From Pelagibacterium halotolerans B2 (lineage in GTDB: Bacteria > Pseudomonadota > Alphaproteobacteria > Rhizobiales > Devosiaceae), in the NCBI RefSeq assembly GCF_000230555.1, contig NC_016078.1, positions 1,798,001-1,862,000 of the forward strand: a stretch of DNA of 64,000 bases. The letters are read 5' to 3'. The notes below the pieces were generated by a model. It searched no databases. It was not told where the DNA came from and saw nothing but the letters and a program-made list of their open reading frames with translations. Made by a program: the position numbers and the translations under genes. Of the stretch, positions 37,401 through 44,548 are shown one piece after another; the first letter of the stretch is position 1, and each line of letters starts with the position of its first letter.

Positions 37401-37780
37401 GCCATGGTGTTGAGCGCGAACTGCTCGCGCATGCCCATGCGGATGCCGGTGCGGTCCGGATCGAACCGCGCAACGGCAAGATATTCCGAAAGGATGGTTC
37501 CCACGTCCGGCAGAACCCCGGCCATCGGCGTGTCGGGCACGGAGATGACAAGCACGCCATTGTCGCTGGTGACGGTGTGTTCGGGCAGGTTCAGCCTGTC
37601 GGGAAAGGTCAGGATCAGCCGGCCGTAATTTTCGTGCCGCTGCGCCTCGAATGTAATGTTTTCCTGCGCCAACGCCGAACCGGCGCACCCCAAAAACACG
37701 AAAAACGCCAGCAAGATGGCTCCTGCAGCGTCCAAAAATCCATAAACCTGGCGTCCACGTTTTCTTGTGGTCGAAAGCAT
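34427..37780 (-). CDS. Giant secreted AMIN/TPR-like protein of the flagellar cluster
   Basis: This 1117-residue protein has a signal peptide (hydrophobic residues about 18-36, cleavage after SALA). Three beta-rich segments resemble AMIN-type repeats: YGRLILTFPDRLNLPEHTV near 52, FSRIEFTWNVGTKAEFV near 195, and VRIVFPFAQETPAAVFRRGN near 335. From about residue 540 it is almost all helical, with TPR-like repeats such as ARLDLAQFYLANDFAFEAIG. It lies directly downstream of fliL-fliM-DUF6468-motE. A periplasmic role in motor or stator assembly is inferred from position only; no named family was recognised. Confidence 0.75.
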   Translation of the reverse strand: MLSTTRKRGRQVYGFLDAAGAILLAFFVFLGCAGSALAQENITFEAQRHENYGRLILTFPDRLNLPEHTVTSDNGVLVISVPDTPMAGVLPDVGTILSEYLAVARFDPDRTGIRMGMREQFALNTMAAGEQLYIDLLPPDWVGLPPALPPEIITKLAERAEEAARIAEERRRAELAIEYDPRPTIRVGRHPTFSRIEFTWNVGTKAEFVREGENASIRFDWPVPVDLYEILSDRPEQLGEVTNIVHGGETEIAMAIPEDVPVRFYEQSSTEFILDIDHPGDAEQEFDLAEVAASLSQPEAPAAQGEHPEDTVEPVRDETATVQPYVSTVGQTVRIVFPFAQETPAAVFRRGNVVWMLFDTPARLVSPDAQSGEILDGLASDLTVESTGASYVVRMVLDDNRLATLASEGRSWVLSLGDILLSAVHPVTLERRRSQSGLYEVVADLERPANVHQLRDPDVGDILDVVTTYPPARGVVRDLGFVDFQAPRSVHGLVVKPLHEGVSVSIEDRYAVIAADGGLTVSVDAGQRLYAPDEASVSALDLNAMMTPNPDEFGLRRDEYMARAAMAEGRDLDRARLDLAQFYLANDFAFEAIGVLNVLRRDLRQHSLEPAMNATLAAANALAGRHADALDLLNADAMLNDADAMIWRTIAKVDAGDFAGARLDAFGGDHVVDNYPNWIRARFHLAAIRAAVEQSDATMAADMIRAVDLAALTPDQVAQYQLLSARLDHINGLEDEALEGYGRVIAADRRGSSAEAVLRTIEILDGMGQLDVEKAIHALAVQSTIWRGDQLEIDIVAKLTDLQYRHGDYRDAFVLTREMAADFADNRSLDALLTRARTEFSGLFLDGQADALDPVSALSIYYDYRHLTPPGAEGDMMIRNLAQRLIEVDLLAQASELLSYQVENRLDGAARAQVAADLAVVYIANRDPNSALRVLYDTRLAGLPPGLERQRRVLEASALIHAHRHDLALDLLSSLTGRDTELLRIDALWQANRFSAASELIEALYSPDLSSGGLSPMARTNVVKAAVGYVLSNDQIGLARLRSRFSEAMSTTPEWPVFAFVVENVDPNGVNFREIARQVADTQAINAFLNAYREIYSGPGTVTPLRAAPETGAVASL

Positions 37781-37823
37781 TCTGCCTGCCGCCCTTATTC
37801 AAGGGCACACTATGCAGCAGCGC

Positions 37824-37838
37824 TTAAGATGGAATTAC
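37824..37838. promoter_or_regulatory. Weak CtrA-like site upstream of the giant TPR-like gene
   Basis: TTAA-GATGGAA-TTAC lies 44 bases upstream of the start at 37780. It has one mismatch in the second half-site and lacks the final C context, so it is suggestive only. Confidence 0.3.
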
Positions 37839-37865
37839 CACGCGGCCCAAAAACCGGCGCGATGC

Positions 37866-38615
37866 CTATTGCCCGACGATCTGCGGCAGGTTGGCAAAGT
37901 CCTGGCTGGCCTGTTCCACCGGCCCCGTCGGCCCGGTCTGGGCAAGCAGCACGGTCAGTTGCTGCGCCTTGGCGGGGATCATCTTGGCCATGATCGGCCC
38001 GAGCTTTCGCGGGTTCATCGCATGCCCCACCCGCACCAGCACATCCTCGTCGAGATCGTTGAAAATGGTCGCCGCGTCCCCGGCCCGCATGTTTTCATAC
38101 ATCGCGACGATGGCCGCGAATTGTTCGGCTTCGGCGCTTTCCTGAGCATCGACCAGCGCGTTGATCTGCGTTTCCATCGCGCTCAATTCGCTCATGCGCT
38201 CTTCGATGCGCAGCTCGGCGGCTTCGACCACCGCAAGCCGGGTTTCCAGTTCGGCGGCAAAGCTGTCCAGCTCCGTCCTGCGCTCAGCCAGCCGCTGGAG
38301 GATAATGGCCTCGGTCGAGCCGGGCGCCGCATCGGAAGCGCCCTCGAGCGTTTCCAACTCGCCATCGGTGGGAAAATTCTCGAAAAGCGCCTGCGCAGCC
38401 GCGTCCGCCGCCGAAAGTTCGACTTCGGGCTCCGCCTCGCTTTCGGGCTGCGCTTCTTCCTCCGGCTCGTGAGCCGGCTGGGCACTTCCCGCCGCCTGCG
38501 CCTGGCTCATCCCGCCCATCACATAGCTCTGCCCTGAGACGATGCCGAATGTCTTGAGCATCAGCAGCGCCGAGGCCGCGACAACCACGACGGGCAGAAG
38601 GCGAACCTGGTTCAC
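37866..38615 (-). CDS. motE: MotE-like flagellar motility protein
   Basis: This 249-residue protein has an N-terminal anchor or signal helix (LLPVVVVAASALLMLKTFGI), an acidic Glu/Ala/Pro-rich linker, a coiled coil (residues about 110-165), and a C-terminal MgtE-N/FliG-like domain (MYENMRAGDAATIFNDLDED ... NPRKLGPIMAKM). In Sinorhizobium, MotE is a periplasmic chaperone for the motor protein MotC. It overlaps the DUF6468 gene by four bases. A motC homologue was not seen in the window. Confidence 0.8.
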   Translation of the reverse strand: MNQVRLLPVVVVAASALLMLKTFGIVSGQSYVMGGMSQAQAAGSAQPAHEPEEEAQPESEAEPEVELSAADAAAQALFENFPTDGELETLEGASDAAPGSTEAIILQRLAERRTELDSFAAELETRLAVVEAAELRIEERMSELSAMETQINALVDAQESAEAEQFAAIVAMYENMRAGDAATIFNDLDEDVLVRVGHAMNPRKLGPIMAKMIPAKAQQLTVLLAQTGPTGPVEQASQDFANLPQIVGQ

Positions 38616-39022
38616 GCGGCGTGCTCCCGGCGCTTCTGGTGGTCTTTCAGCGTCTTGAGCGCGCTGCCGGCCCGGCTGCCGTCGCCGCCATCGCCCGGCG
38701 AACGCGCCGCCTGGGTGATCTTGGCGATCCGGTCCATGACCGCCTGCCCCGCATTGACATGATTGGCCAGTTCGATCGCGAACCGCTCGGCCTCGTTAAG
38801 GCGCGTATTGAGCTTTTCGTCAGCCTCCACCGCCGTTTCGCGCAGCCCCTTGATGGCGCTGTTGGCCATCGAGGTCGCTTGCACCAGATCGGCGATCATC
38901 TGCTGAAGCGCTGCGCGATCGGACTGCAGCGTCCGGATTCGCTTGTTGAGCACAATGCAGTAACCGATTGTCGTTGCGAGAAGAACGGCAACGGCAATTT
39001 CAATCATCAGTCCTAAAGGCAT
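38612..39022 (-). CDS. DUF6468-type flagellar-cluster membrane protein
   Basis: This 136-residue protein has one N-terminal helix (LMIEIAVAVLLATTIGYCIV), then a coiled-coil region (NKRIRTLQSDRAALQQMIAD onwards) and a basic tail. It matches the DUF6468 type found between fliM and motE in alphaproteobacteria; the name is from memory. It is coupled to fliM by a one-base overlap (TAATG) and to motE by ATGA. A cytoplasmic coiled coil anchored near the switch is plausible, but the function is unknown. Confidence 0.75.
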   Translation of the reverse strand: MPLGLMIEIAVAVLLATTIGYCIVLNKRIRTLQSDRAALQQMIADLVQATSMANSAIKGLRETAVEADEKLNTRLNEAERFAIELANHVNAGQAVMDRIAKITQAARSPGDGGDGSRAGSALKTLKDHQKRREHAA

Positions 39023-40116
39023 TATTTGCCCTCCGCCTTTTCTTCCATCGCCTCAAAGGCCGCCATCGTCACCTTCGGCGGGTTGAGCGGCCGGGTCACC
39101 CGGACCGAAACATTTTTCCCGATATGGCCCATCACCGCCCGCGTCAGGTCCACATCGCCGCAGCGCAGCGTCACGGGGTCGGACGGGGTCATGTCGAACA
39201 TGATCGTGTCACCCTCGGCCAGATTGAGGGCTTTGGACAACGGCAGGTCGAGTTCATGCAGCACGGCGGAAATTTCCGTGTCGGCGGCGTGGATCTCGGT
39301 GGCAAGATGGCCTTCCCAGATCGGATCGCGCCCGAACTTTTCGCCCATATACATCTGGAGCAACTGCTCGCGGATCGGCTCGATCGTCGCATAGGGCAGC
39401 ATGATCTCGATCTTGCCGCCCCGCTCGTCCATATCGATGCGCAACTCCACAAGGATTGCCGCATTGCCCGGACGCGAAATGGCGGCAAAGCGCGGATTTG
39501 TCTCCAGCCGGTCGAGCTTGAAGGTCACCGGCGCCAGCGGCTCGAACGCCTTGTGCATGTCGTCGAGGATATGCTCGATCATCCGCCGCGCCAGCGCCAT
39601 CTCGATCGTGGTGTAAGGCCGCCCCTCCACCCGGATGACGCTCGATCCGCGCCGCCCGCCCAACAGAACGTCGATCATCGAATAGATGAGCGCGCTGTCC
39701 ACCGTCATGAGCCCGAAATTGTCCCATTCCTCGGCCTTGATGACCGAAAGGATGGCCGGGAGCGGTATGGAATTGAGATAGTCCCCGAACCGCACCGAGG
39801 TAATCGATTCGAGCGTCACTTCCACATTGTCCGAGGTGAAATTGCGCAACGTGGTCGTCGCCAGCCGCACGAGGCGGTCGAAGGCGATTTCCAGCATCGG
39901 CAGGCGCTCATAGGACACCAGCGCCGAATTGATAAGCGCCCTGACCCCGGTCAGCTCGACGCTGGAGGCAGCGCTGGAATCGAAACCGAGCAGGGAATCG
40001 ATCTCGTCCTGGTTAAGGACGCGGTCGATATCGTCGCCCCCGCCCGCCTCGGCTTCGAGCATGGCAGCCCAGTCATCGCCGAGCGCCCCTTCCGATTTTC
40101 CCGTCTCGTTGGCCAT
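39022..40116 (-). CDS. fliM: Flagellar motor switch protein FliM
   Basis: This 364-residue protein opens with an acidic stretch and the VLNQDEIDSLLGF motif (the CheY-P binding segment, residues about 32-44). The CheC-like middle domain contains SVRFGDYLNSIPLPAILSVI and DVLLGGRRGSSV, and the C-terminal SpoA domain contains LNLAEGDTIMFDMTPSDPVTLRCGDV. FliM transmits CheY signals in the C ring. It follows fliL by nine bases. Confidence 0.96.
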   Translation of the reverse strand: MANETGKSEGALGDDWAAMLEAEAGGGDDIDRVLNQDEIDSLLGFDSSAASSVELTGVRALINSALVSYERLPMLEIAFDRLVRLATTTLRNFTSDNVEVTLESITSVRFGDYLNSIPLPAILSVIKAEEWDNFGLMTVDSALIYSMIDVLLGGRRGSSVIRVEGRPYTTIEMALARRMIEHILDDMHKAFEPLAPVTFKLDRLETNPRFAAISRPGNAAILVELRIDMDERGGKIEIMLPYATIEPIREQLLQMYMGEKFGRDPIWEGHLATEIHAADTEISAVLHELDLPLSKALNLAEGDTIMFDMTPSDPVTLRCGDVDLTRAVMGHIGKNVSVRVTRPLNPPKVTMAAFEAMEEKAEGK

Positions 40117-40125
40117 GAAGCCCCG

Positions 40126-40623
40126 CTATTGAACCAGAATGTCCTTGAACAGGATGTTGTCCACGCTCGCCGGATAGACGGCGAGGTTGACGCGGCGCAG
40201 CAATTCTTCCTTGAGCCGGTAGATACCGGCCGACCCTTCGATGTCGGACCGGCGAAGCTCGCGCAGATAGACCTGAAACGCATCGAGAACCCGCGGCAGG
40301 CGCGGCTCGATCACCTCGATCATCGTCTCGTCGCGCACTTCCAGCGCAATCCGCATCCGCAGGAACTCGGCCGCGCCACCCGGATTGCTCAGATTGACCG
40401 TGATATCGGGGAGGTCATAGAACGCCGTTTCCGCCGCAACCTCGATTTCGCCGTCATGGCCGGCATCGCCGCCCCCCGATTGCGTGAGAAACCAGCCGCC
40501 GGCCCCCGCGACCAGCAACAGAACGGCAACGCCCCCGCCGATCAGCGCCATCTTCGGCAGCCCTTTTTTTGCGGGCGCCGCCTCCGATGTGGCGTTAATT
40601 TCCGTTTCGGTCACATCAGTCAT
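40126..40623 (-). CDS. fliL: Flagellar basal-body-associated protein FliL
   Basis: This 165-residue protein has a cytoplasmic N-terminus, one transmembrane helix (MALIGGGVAVLLLVAGAGGW), and the periplasmic FliL domain with YDLPDITVNLSNPGGAAEFL, ending LREELLRRVNLAVYPASVDN-type sequence and IDNILFKDILVQ. FliL supports the stator. It is the first gene of the minus-strand fliL-fliM-DUF6468-motE-TPR run, divergent from flgF. Confidence 0.94.
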   Translation of the reverse strand: MTDVTETEINATSEAAPAKKGLPKMALIGGGVAVLLLVAGAGGWFLTQSGGGDAGHDGEIEVAAETAFYDLPDITVNLSNPGGAAEFLRMRIALEVRDETMIEVIEPRLPRVLDAFQVYLRELRRSDIEGSAGIYRLKEELLRRVNLAVYPASVDNILFKDILVQ

Positions 40624-40688
40624 TCAAGGCCTTCCGAATCCCCCGGTTTCAGGCGCTTTTGCCTTGTGCCCAGCTAATCCCGACAGGG

Positions 40689-40703
40689 TTAACGAATGGT
40701 TAC
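40689..40703. promoter_or_regulatory. CtrA-like box between fliL and flgF
   Basis: TTAA-CGAATGG-TTAC (in reverse, GTAA-N7-TTAAC) has one mismatch to the CtrA consensus. It lies 66 bases upstream of fliL, so it most likely serves the fliL-fliM operon. Confidence 0.6.
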
Positions 40704-40820
40704 GATTTGCCTAAGGGCGGCAAGTATTGCCGGGTAGAATTTTCCCCGCCGGCAGACCCTTACCGCAAAGCCGATAACGCCGCGCCAAGGTAATACATTG
40801 TTTTATATCGATTTATGGAG

Positions 40821-40838
40821 TTGGCACGCCACCTGCAT
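40821..40838 (+). promoter_or_regulatory. Sigma-54 promoter of flgF
   Basis: TTGGCACGCCACCTGCAT holds GG and GC at the exact -24/-12 spacing (12 bases between first G's) and matches TTGGCACG-N4-TTGCA at all but one strongly conserved position. It lies about 66 bases upstream of the flgF ATG, with transcription expected to start near 40847. Confidence 0.88.
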
Positions 40839-40903
40839 TGTCTTTTGCGAGGCGCCCGGCCTGGGGAGGCAGGGCCCTTGAAGAGATTAACGGGGAAACG
40901 CGC

Positions 40904-41647
40904 ATGATCGAGAACGCGCAACTGATCGGCCTCTCGCGCCAGATGGCGCTGCAACGGCAGATGGATGTGGTGGCCAACAATCTGGCCAACATCAATTCGA
41001 CCGGCTTTAAGGCCGAGGCGATCCTGTTCGAGGAATACGTCATGCCGGTCGCCTCCGACCGCACCTTCCCGAGCGGCAGCCAGCAGCTTTCCTATGTCCA
41101 GGACTGGGCGACGATGCACGATCTGGCCGCCGGGTCCATGACCCAGACCGGCAACCCCCTCGACGTCGCGCTCTCGGGCGAAGGCTTTCTGTCGGTCGAG
41201 GGGCCCGAGGGCACCCGCTACACCCGCAACGGCGCGCTTGAAATCAATTCGGACGGCGTGCTCGTCACCCAGAACGGTTTTCCGGTGCTCTCGGAGGGCG
41301 GCAACCCGATCGTCTTCGGACCCGATGAGACCGGCATTTCCATTACCGCCGAGGGCGCGATCAGCTCGAGCGCCGGCAACAAGGGCAAGCTCGCCATCGT
41401 CGAGTTTGAAAACCCGCAGGAATTGACCCGCACCGGCGACACCATGTTTGCCGGCGGCACGCCGCTGGCCATTTCGACCACCCGGGTCGTGCAGGGCGCC
41501 CTTGAGCGTTCCAACGTCTCGGGCGTGGGCGAAATGACCGAAATGATCCGGGTGACGCGGGCCTATTCCTCGCTCGCCGACCTCATGAACAAGCAGGACG
41601 AATTGCGCCGCAGCGCCATCCAGCGTCTTGGCGACACTCAAGCCTAA
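40904..41647 (+). CDS. flgF: Flagellar rod protein FlgF
   Basis: This 247-residue rod protein carries the N-terminal signature QMDVVANNLANINSTGFKAE near residues 20-39 and the C-terminal AYSSLADLMNKQDELRRSAI helix of hook/rod proteins. The ATG at 40904 follows GGGGAA and gives the normal MIENAQLIGLSRQ start. It is the first gene of flgF-flgG-flgA-flgH, read from a sigma-54 promoter. Confidence 0.95.
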   Translation: MIENAQLIGLSRQMALQRQMDVVANNLANINSTGFKAEAILFEEYVMPVASDRTFPSGSQQLSYVQDWATMHDLAAGSMTQTGNPLDVALSGEGFLSVEGPEGTRYTRNGALEINSDGVLVTQNGFPVLSEGGNPIVFGPDETGISITAEGAISSSAGNKGKLAIVEFENPQELTRTGDTMFAGGTPLAISTTRVVQGALERSNVSGVGEMTEMIRVTRAYSSLADLMNKQDELRRSAIQRLGDTQA

Positions 41648-41659
41648 GGGACCACACCG

Positions 41660-42445
41660 ATGAAAGCACTTTATATCGCATCGACCGGCATGGCCGCCCA
41701 GGAGCGCAATGTCGAAGTCATCTCCAACAACATCGCCAACATGCGCACCACGGGCTTCAAGCGCCAGCGCGCCGAGTTCCAGGACCTGCTCTACCAGTCC
41801 TATCGTCGCGCAGGTGCCTCGACATCGGAAACCGGAACCCAGGTGCCCGTCGGCATCGAGATCGGCTCGGGTGTCCGGGTTTCGGCCACCGCCCGCATCA
41901 TGAGCCAGGGCAATGTGGCGCCCACCGAAAAGGAAAACGACGTCGCCATCCGCGGCGAGGGCTATTTCATGGTCAACATGCCCGACGGCCGCACCGCCTA
42001 CACCCGCGACGGCACCTTCGAGCGCGACGCCACCGGCATGCTGGTGACGGTGGATGGCTATCAGGTCGAACCGGGGATCATCATCCCCGCCGACGCCACC
42101 TCGGTTTCGATCAGCCGTGACGGGATCGTCGAGGGCTTCATCAACGGCAACACCGAGCCCGTGCAACTCGGTCAGTTCCAGATGGCCCGCTTCGTCAACA
42201 AGGCCGGTCTTGAATCGATTGGCGACAATCTGTTCCTCGAAACCGCGGCATCGGGCGAGGCCCAGATCGGCGTGCCGGGCGTCGACGGCATGGGCGACCT
42301 GCTCCAGGGATATCTCGAAAGCGCCAACGTCAACGCGGTGACCGAAATGGCCGACCTGATCTCGGCCCAGCGCGCCTACGAAATGAACGCGCGCGTGATC
42401 TCGGGCGCCGACCAGATGCTCCAGGCCACCGCCCAGCTTCGCTAA
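41660..42445 (+). CDS. flgG: Flagellar distal rod protein FlgG
   Basis: This 261-residue protein starts MKALYIASTGMAAQERNVEV and contains ISNNIANMRTTGFKRQRAEF, then FQDLLYQ, as in FlgG, ending ISAQRAYEMNARVISGADQM. It forms the distal rod. It lies 12 bases after flgF and 25 before flgA. Confidence 0.97.
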   Translation: MKALYIASTGMAAQERNVEVISNNIANMRTTGFKRQRAEFQDLLYQSYRRAGASTSETGTQVPVGIEIGSGVRVSATARIMSQGNVAPTEKENDVAIRGEGYFMVNMPDGRTAYTRDGTFERDATGMLVTVDGYQVEPGIIIPADATSVSISRDGIVEGFINGNTEPVQLGQFQMARFVNKAGLESIGDNLFLETAASGEAQIGVPGVDGMGDLLQGYLESANVNAVTEMADLISAQRAYEMNARVISGADQMLQATAQLR

Positions 42446-42470
42446 GACCTTGAAAAAGGGGGTACAAACG

Positions 42471-43424
42471 ATGTTCGCTTCGCTTCTCAAACGCACGGGA
42501 TTTGCGCTCACTTTCGCAGCGCTTGCCGCCACCGCCCAGGCCGAGCCTGTCCTGCGCGGCGACGTGACGGTCAACGCCGCCATCGTTACCGTCGGCGACC
42601 TTTTCGATGGCGCCGGTCTGATGGCGGAAACAGCCGTGTTCCGCGCTCCCGCTCCCGGCACGTCGGGCATCTTGTCCCTCGAAGACATCGCCGCGGCGGT
42701 TCGGGCCGCCGGTATCGAGACCTTCGAGCCCTCCGGGTTCAACCGGATTCGCGTTGCCCGGACGGGGGTCGAAATCGGCCAGGACCTGCTCTCGGACCTC
42801 ATTGCCGCCGATCTGCGCGCCAAGGGCATCCTCAATACGGATATGGACATGGACATTGCGCTCGACGCGCCGTTGCCGGGGCTCATTGCCGCCGACACCG
42901 ACAATCCCGCGTCGCTGACCATCCTGCGCTACATGCCCGGATCATCGACCTTTTCGGCCCGCTTCCAGGTGTCCGGCCTCGATCGCCCGCTCGACATTTC
43001 CGGCCAGATCCAGCTTTTGATCGCCGCACCGCATCTCAAGCGCACCTTGCCACAGGGCACCATCCTTGGCCCCGACGACATCGAGATGCGCATGATCCCG
43101 CTCGCTTACGCCGAATCCACTGGCCTTGTGACGCTCGAGGAAATCATGGGCATGGCCTTGCAGCGCCAGTCGCGCCAGGGCGTCATGCTCAAGCCCTCCG
43201 ACATCGCCGCGCCGGAAGTCGTCTCGCGCAACGAGCAGGTCACCGTCATCTTCCAGCAGGGCGCCCTGACGCTGACCACCACCGGTAAGGCGCTCAACGC
43301 CGCCAGCCTGAGCCAGCCGGTTTCCGTGCTCAACACAATGACCAACAAGGTTCTGCAGGGCGTCGCCACGCAGAACGGCACCGTCACAGTTTCATCGGGC
43401 CCCCAGCAACTCGCCGGGCTCTGA
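42471..43424 (+). CDS. flgA: P-ring assembly chaperone FlgA
   Basis: This 317-residue exported protein has a signal peptide (FALTFAALAATAQA) and a C-terminal SAF domain (LPQGTILGPDDIEMRMIPLA, then GMALQRQSRQGVMLKPSDIA), as in periplasmic FlgA. It helps FlgI form the P ring. AAAGGGGGT lies upstream of the ATG at 42471; an in-frame TTG at 42450 is less likely. It is longer than enteric FlgA (about 219 residues), mainly in the N-terminal part. A repeat separates it from flgH. Confidence 0.92.
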   Translation: MFASLLKRTGFALTFAALAATAQAEPVLRGDVTVNAAIVTVGDLFDGAGLMAETAVFRAPAPGTSGILSLEDIAAAVRAAGIETFEPSGFNRIRVARTGVEIGQDLLSDLIAADLRAKGILNTDMDMDIALDAPLPGLIAADTDNPASLTILRYMPGSSTFSARFQVSGLDRPLDISGQIQLLIAAPHLKRTLPQGTILGPDDIEMRMIPLAYAESTGLVTLEEIMGMALQRQSRQGVMLKPSDIAAPEVVSRNEQVTVIFQQGALTLTTTGKALNAASLSQPVSVLNTMTNKVLQGVATQNGTVTVSSGPQQLAGL

Positions 43425-43460
43425 TCCTTCATTGCCGGACTTGGGGAAGTCCGGCGCATG

Positions 43461-43509
43461 GCGCGTTTCCGGAAGAAGTGGCCACCGGTTCTTCGGTTCG
43501 GAAACGCGA
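43461..43509 (+). repeat. Dispersed 'AAGTGG' palindromic repeat, copy 2
   Basis: GCGCGTTTCCGGAAGAAGTGG on one side and TTCTTCGGTTCGGAAACGCG on the other form an imperfect hairpin. It sits in the 111-bp gap between flgA and flgH, inside the operon, and ends 27 bases before the flgH start. Confidence 0.75.
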
Positions 43510-43535
43510 CCACTTAAAAACCACGGGGAAATAAA

Positions 43536-44276
43536 ATGAACGCACTTCTCAAACTCGCAACGGGCCTGCTGCTCGTTTCCACCCTCGGCGCCTGCGCCAC
43601 AACCGACAGGCTGGCCAATGTGGGCCGGGCCCCGGCCCTGACGCCCATCGTCGATCCCACCGTAACCGCCGGCTATCGCCCGGTGACCATGCCCATGCCC
43701 GCCGCCGAGCCGGCCACCTACCAGCCCAATTCGCTGTTTTCCTCCGACGCGCGCGGCTTTTTCAAGGACCAGCGCGCCGCCAAGGTCGGCGATATCCTCA
43801 CCGTGCTCGTCACCATCGACGACCGCGCCCAGATCGGCAACACCACAACCGCCACGCGCTCTTCATCCAACGAGGCCGGGCTGGGCGGCGCGCTGGGCTC
43901 GATCTTTAATGCCGTCGCTCCCGCCGATGTGTCCGCCGATGCCGCCATCGGCACCAATTCGGGCGTCTCCAACGCCGGCAACGGCTCGGTCAACCGCTCC
44001 GAACAGGTCACCACCCAGGTCGCCGCCGTGGTGACGCAGGTTCTCCCCAACGGCAATCTGGTGATCGAGGGCCGCCAGGAAGTCCGCGTCAATTTCGAGG
44101 TCCGCGACCTGATCGTCGCCGGCATCGTGCGCCCCGAGGACATCGGCTCGGACAACACAATCGCCTCCTCCAAGATCGCCGAAGCCCGCATCGCTTACGG
44201 TGGACGCGGCCAGATCACCGACGTCCAGCAACCCCGCTACGGCCAGCAGATCCTCGACGCCATCCTGCCGTTCTGA
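43536..44276 (+). CDS. flgH: Flagellar L-ring lipoprotein FlgH
   Basis: This 246-residue outer-membrane lipoprotein has a lipobox at LGAC (cysteine about residue 20), the NSLFSSDARGFFKDQRAAKVGDILTV segment of FlgH, and a C-terminal EARIAYGGRGQITDVQQPRYGQQ. It forms the L ring around the rod. It is the last gene of the flgF unit. A repeat and then a terminator follow. Confidence 0.96.
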   Translation: MNALLKLATGLLLVSTLGACATTDRLANVGRAPALTPIVDPTVTAGYRPVTMPMPAAEPATYQPNSLFSSDARGFFKDQRAAKVGDILTVLVTIDDRAQIGNTTTATRSSSNEAGLGGALGSIFNAVAPADVSADAAIGTNSGVSNAGNGSVNRSEQVTTQVAAVVTQVLPNGNLVIEGRQEVRVNFEVRDLIVAGIVRPEDIGSDNTIASSKIAEARIAYGGRGQITDVQQPRYGQQILDAILPF

Positions 44277-44315
44277 CCCCGGAAGGGAGGCACACCACGC
44301 CTCCCCACCCTCAAC

Positions 44316-44370
44316 GGTCATCCCGGACTTGATCCGGGATCCAGTACCCAGCGCCGCCTTTTCCCGGCGC
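44316..44370 (+). repeat. REP-like repeat of the GTCATCCCGGA type, copy 1
   Basis: GGTCATCCCGGACTTGATCC and the following CGGGATCCAGTA form a short hairpin, and GCGCCG/CGGCGC forms a second one. This motif is widespread between genes of alphaproteobacteria. Other copies lie at 46091-46174 and 62856-62954. Confidence 0.75.
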
Positions 44371-44448
44371 TTCAGTCCCCAACCGCCTGCCGTTCCCCAA
44401 TTCGCGGCAGCCGGTTAACCGGCCCGTCTTCCCCGTCGGGCCGGATTC

Positions 44449-44490
44449 AAAAGGGGGTGCGCCCTCCCCGGCGCGCCCCTTTTCCTTTTC
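44449..44490 (+). terminator. Terminator after flgH
   Basis: AAAAGGGGGTGCGCC and GGCGCGCCCCTTTTC form a long, slightly imperfect stem followed by CTTTTCTTC. It lies about 170 bases after the flgH stop and before the carboxypeptidase gene. Confidence 0.7.
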
Positions 44491-44548
44491 TTCGCCACCG
44501 AGCGCAGCTACAAAGCCGCCGGCAAATATCTTTCCTCCGGAGCCTCCC

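Noticed and set aside
38968..40677. 569-codon open frame antisense to fliM-fliL
   Set aside because: Shadow of fliM and fliL; it has no start signal and no recognisable domain.
40760..42922. 720-codon open frame antisense to flgF-flgG-flgA
   Set aside because: It spans three well-supported rod and ring genes and is His/Asp/Gly-rich shadow sequence.
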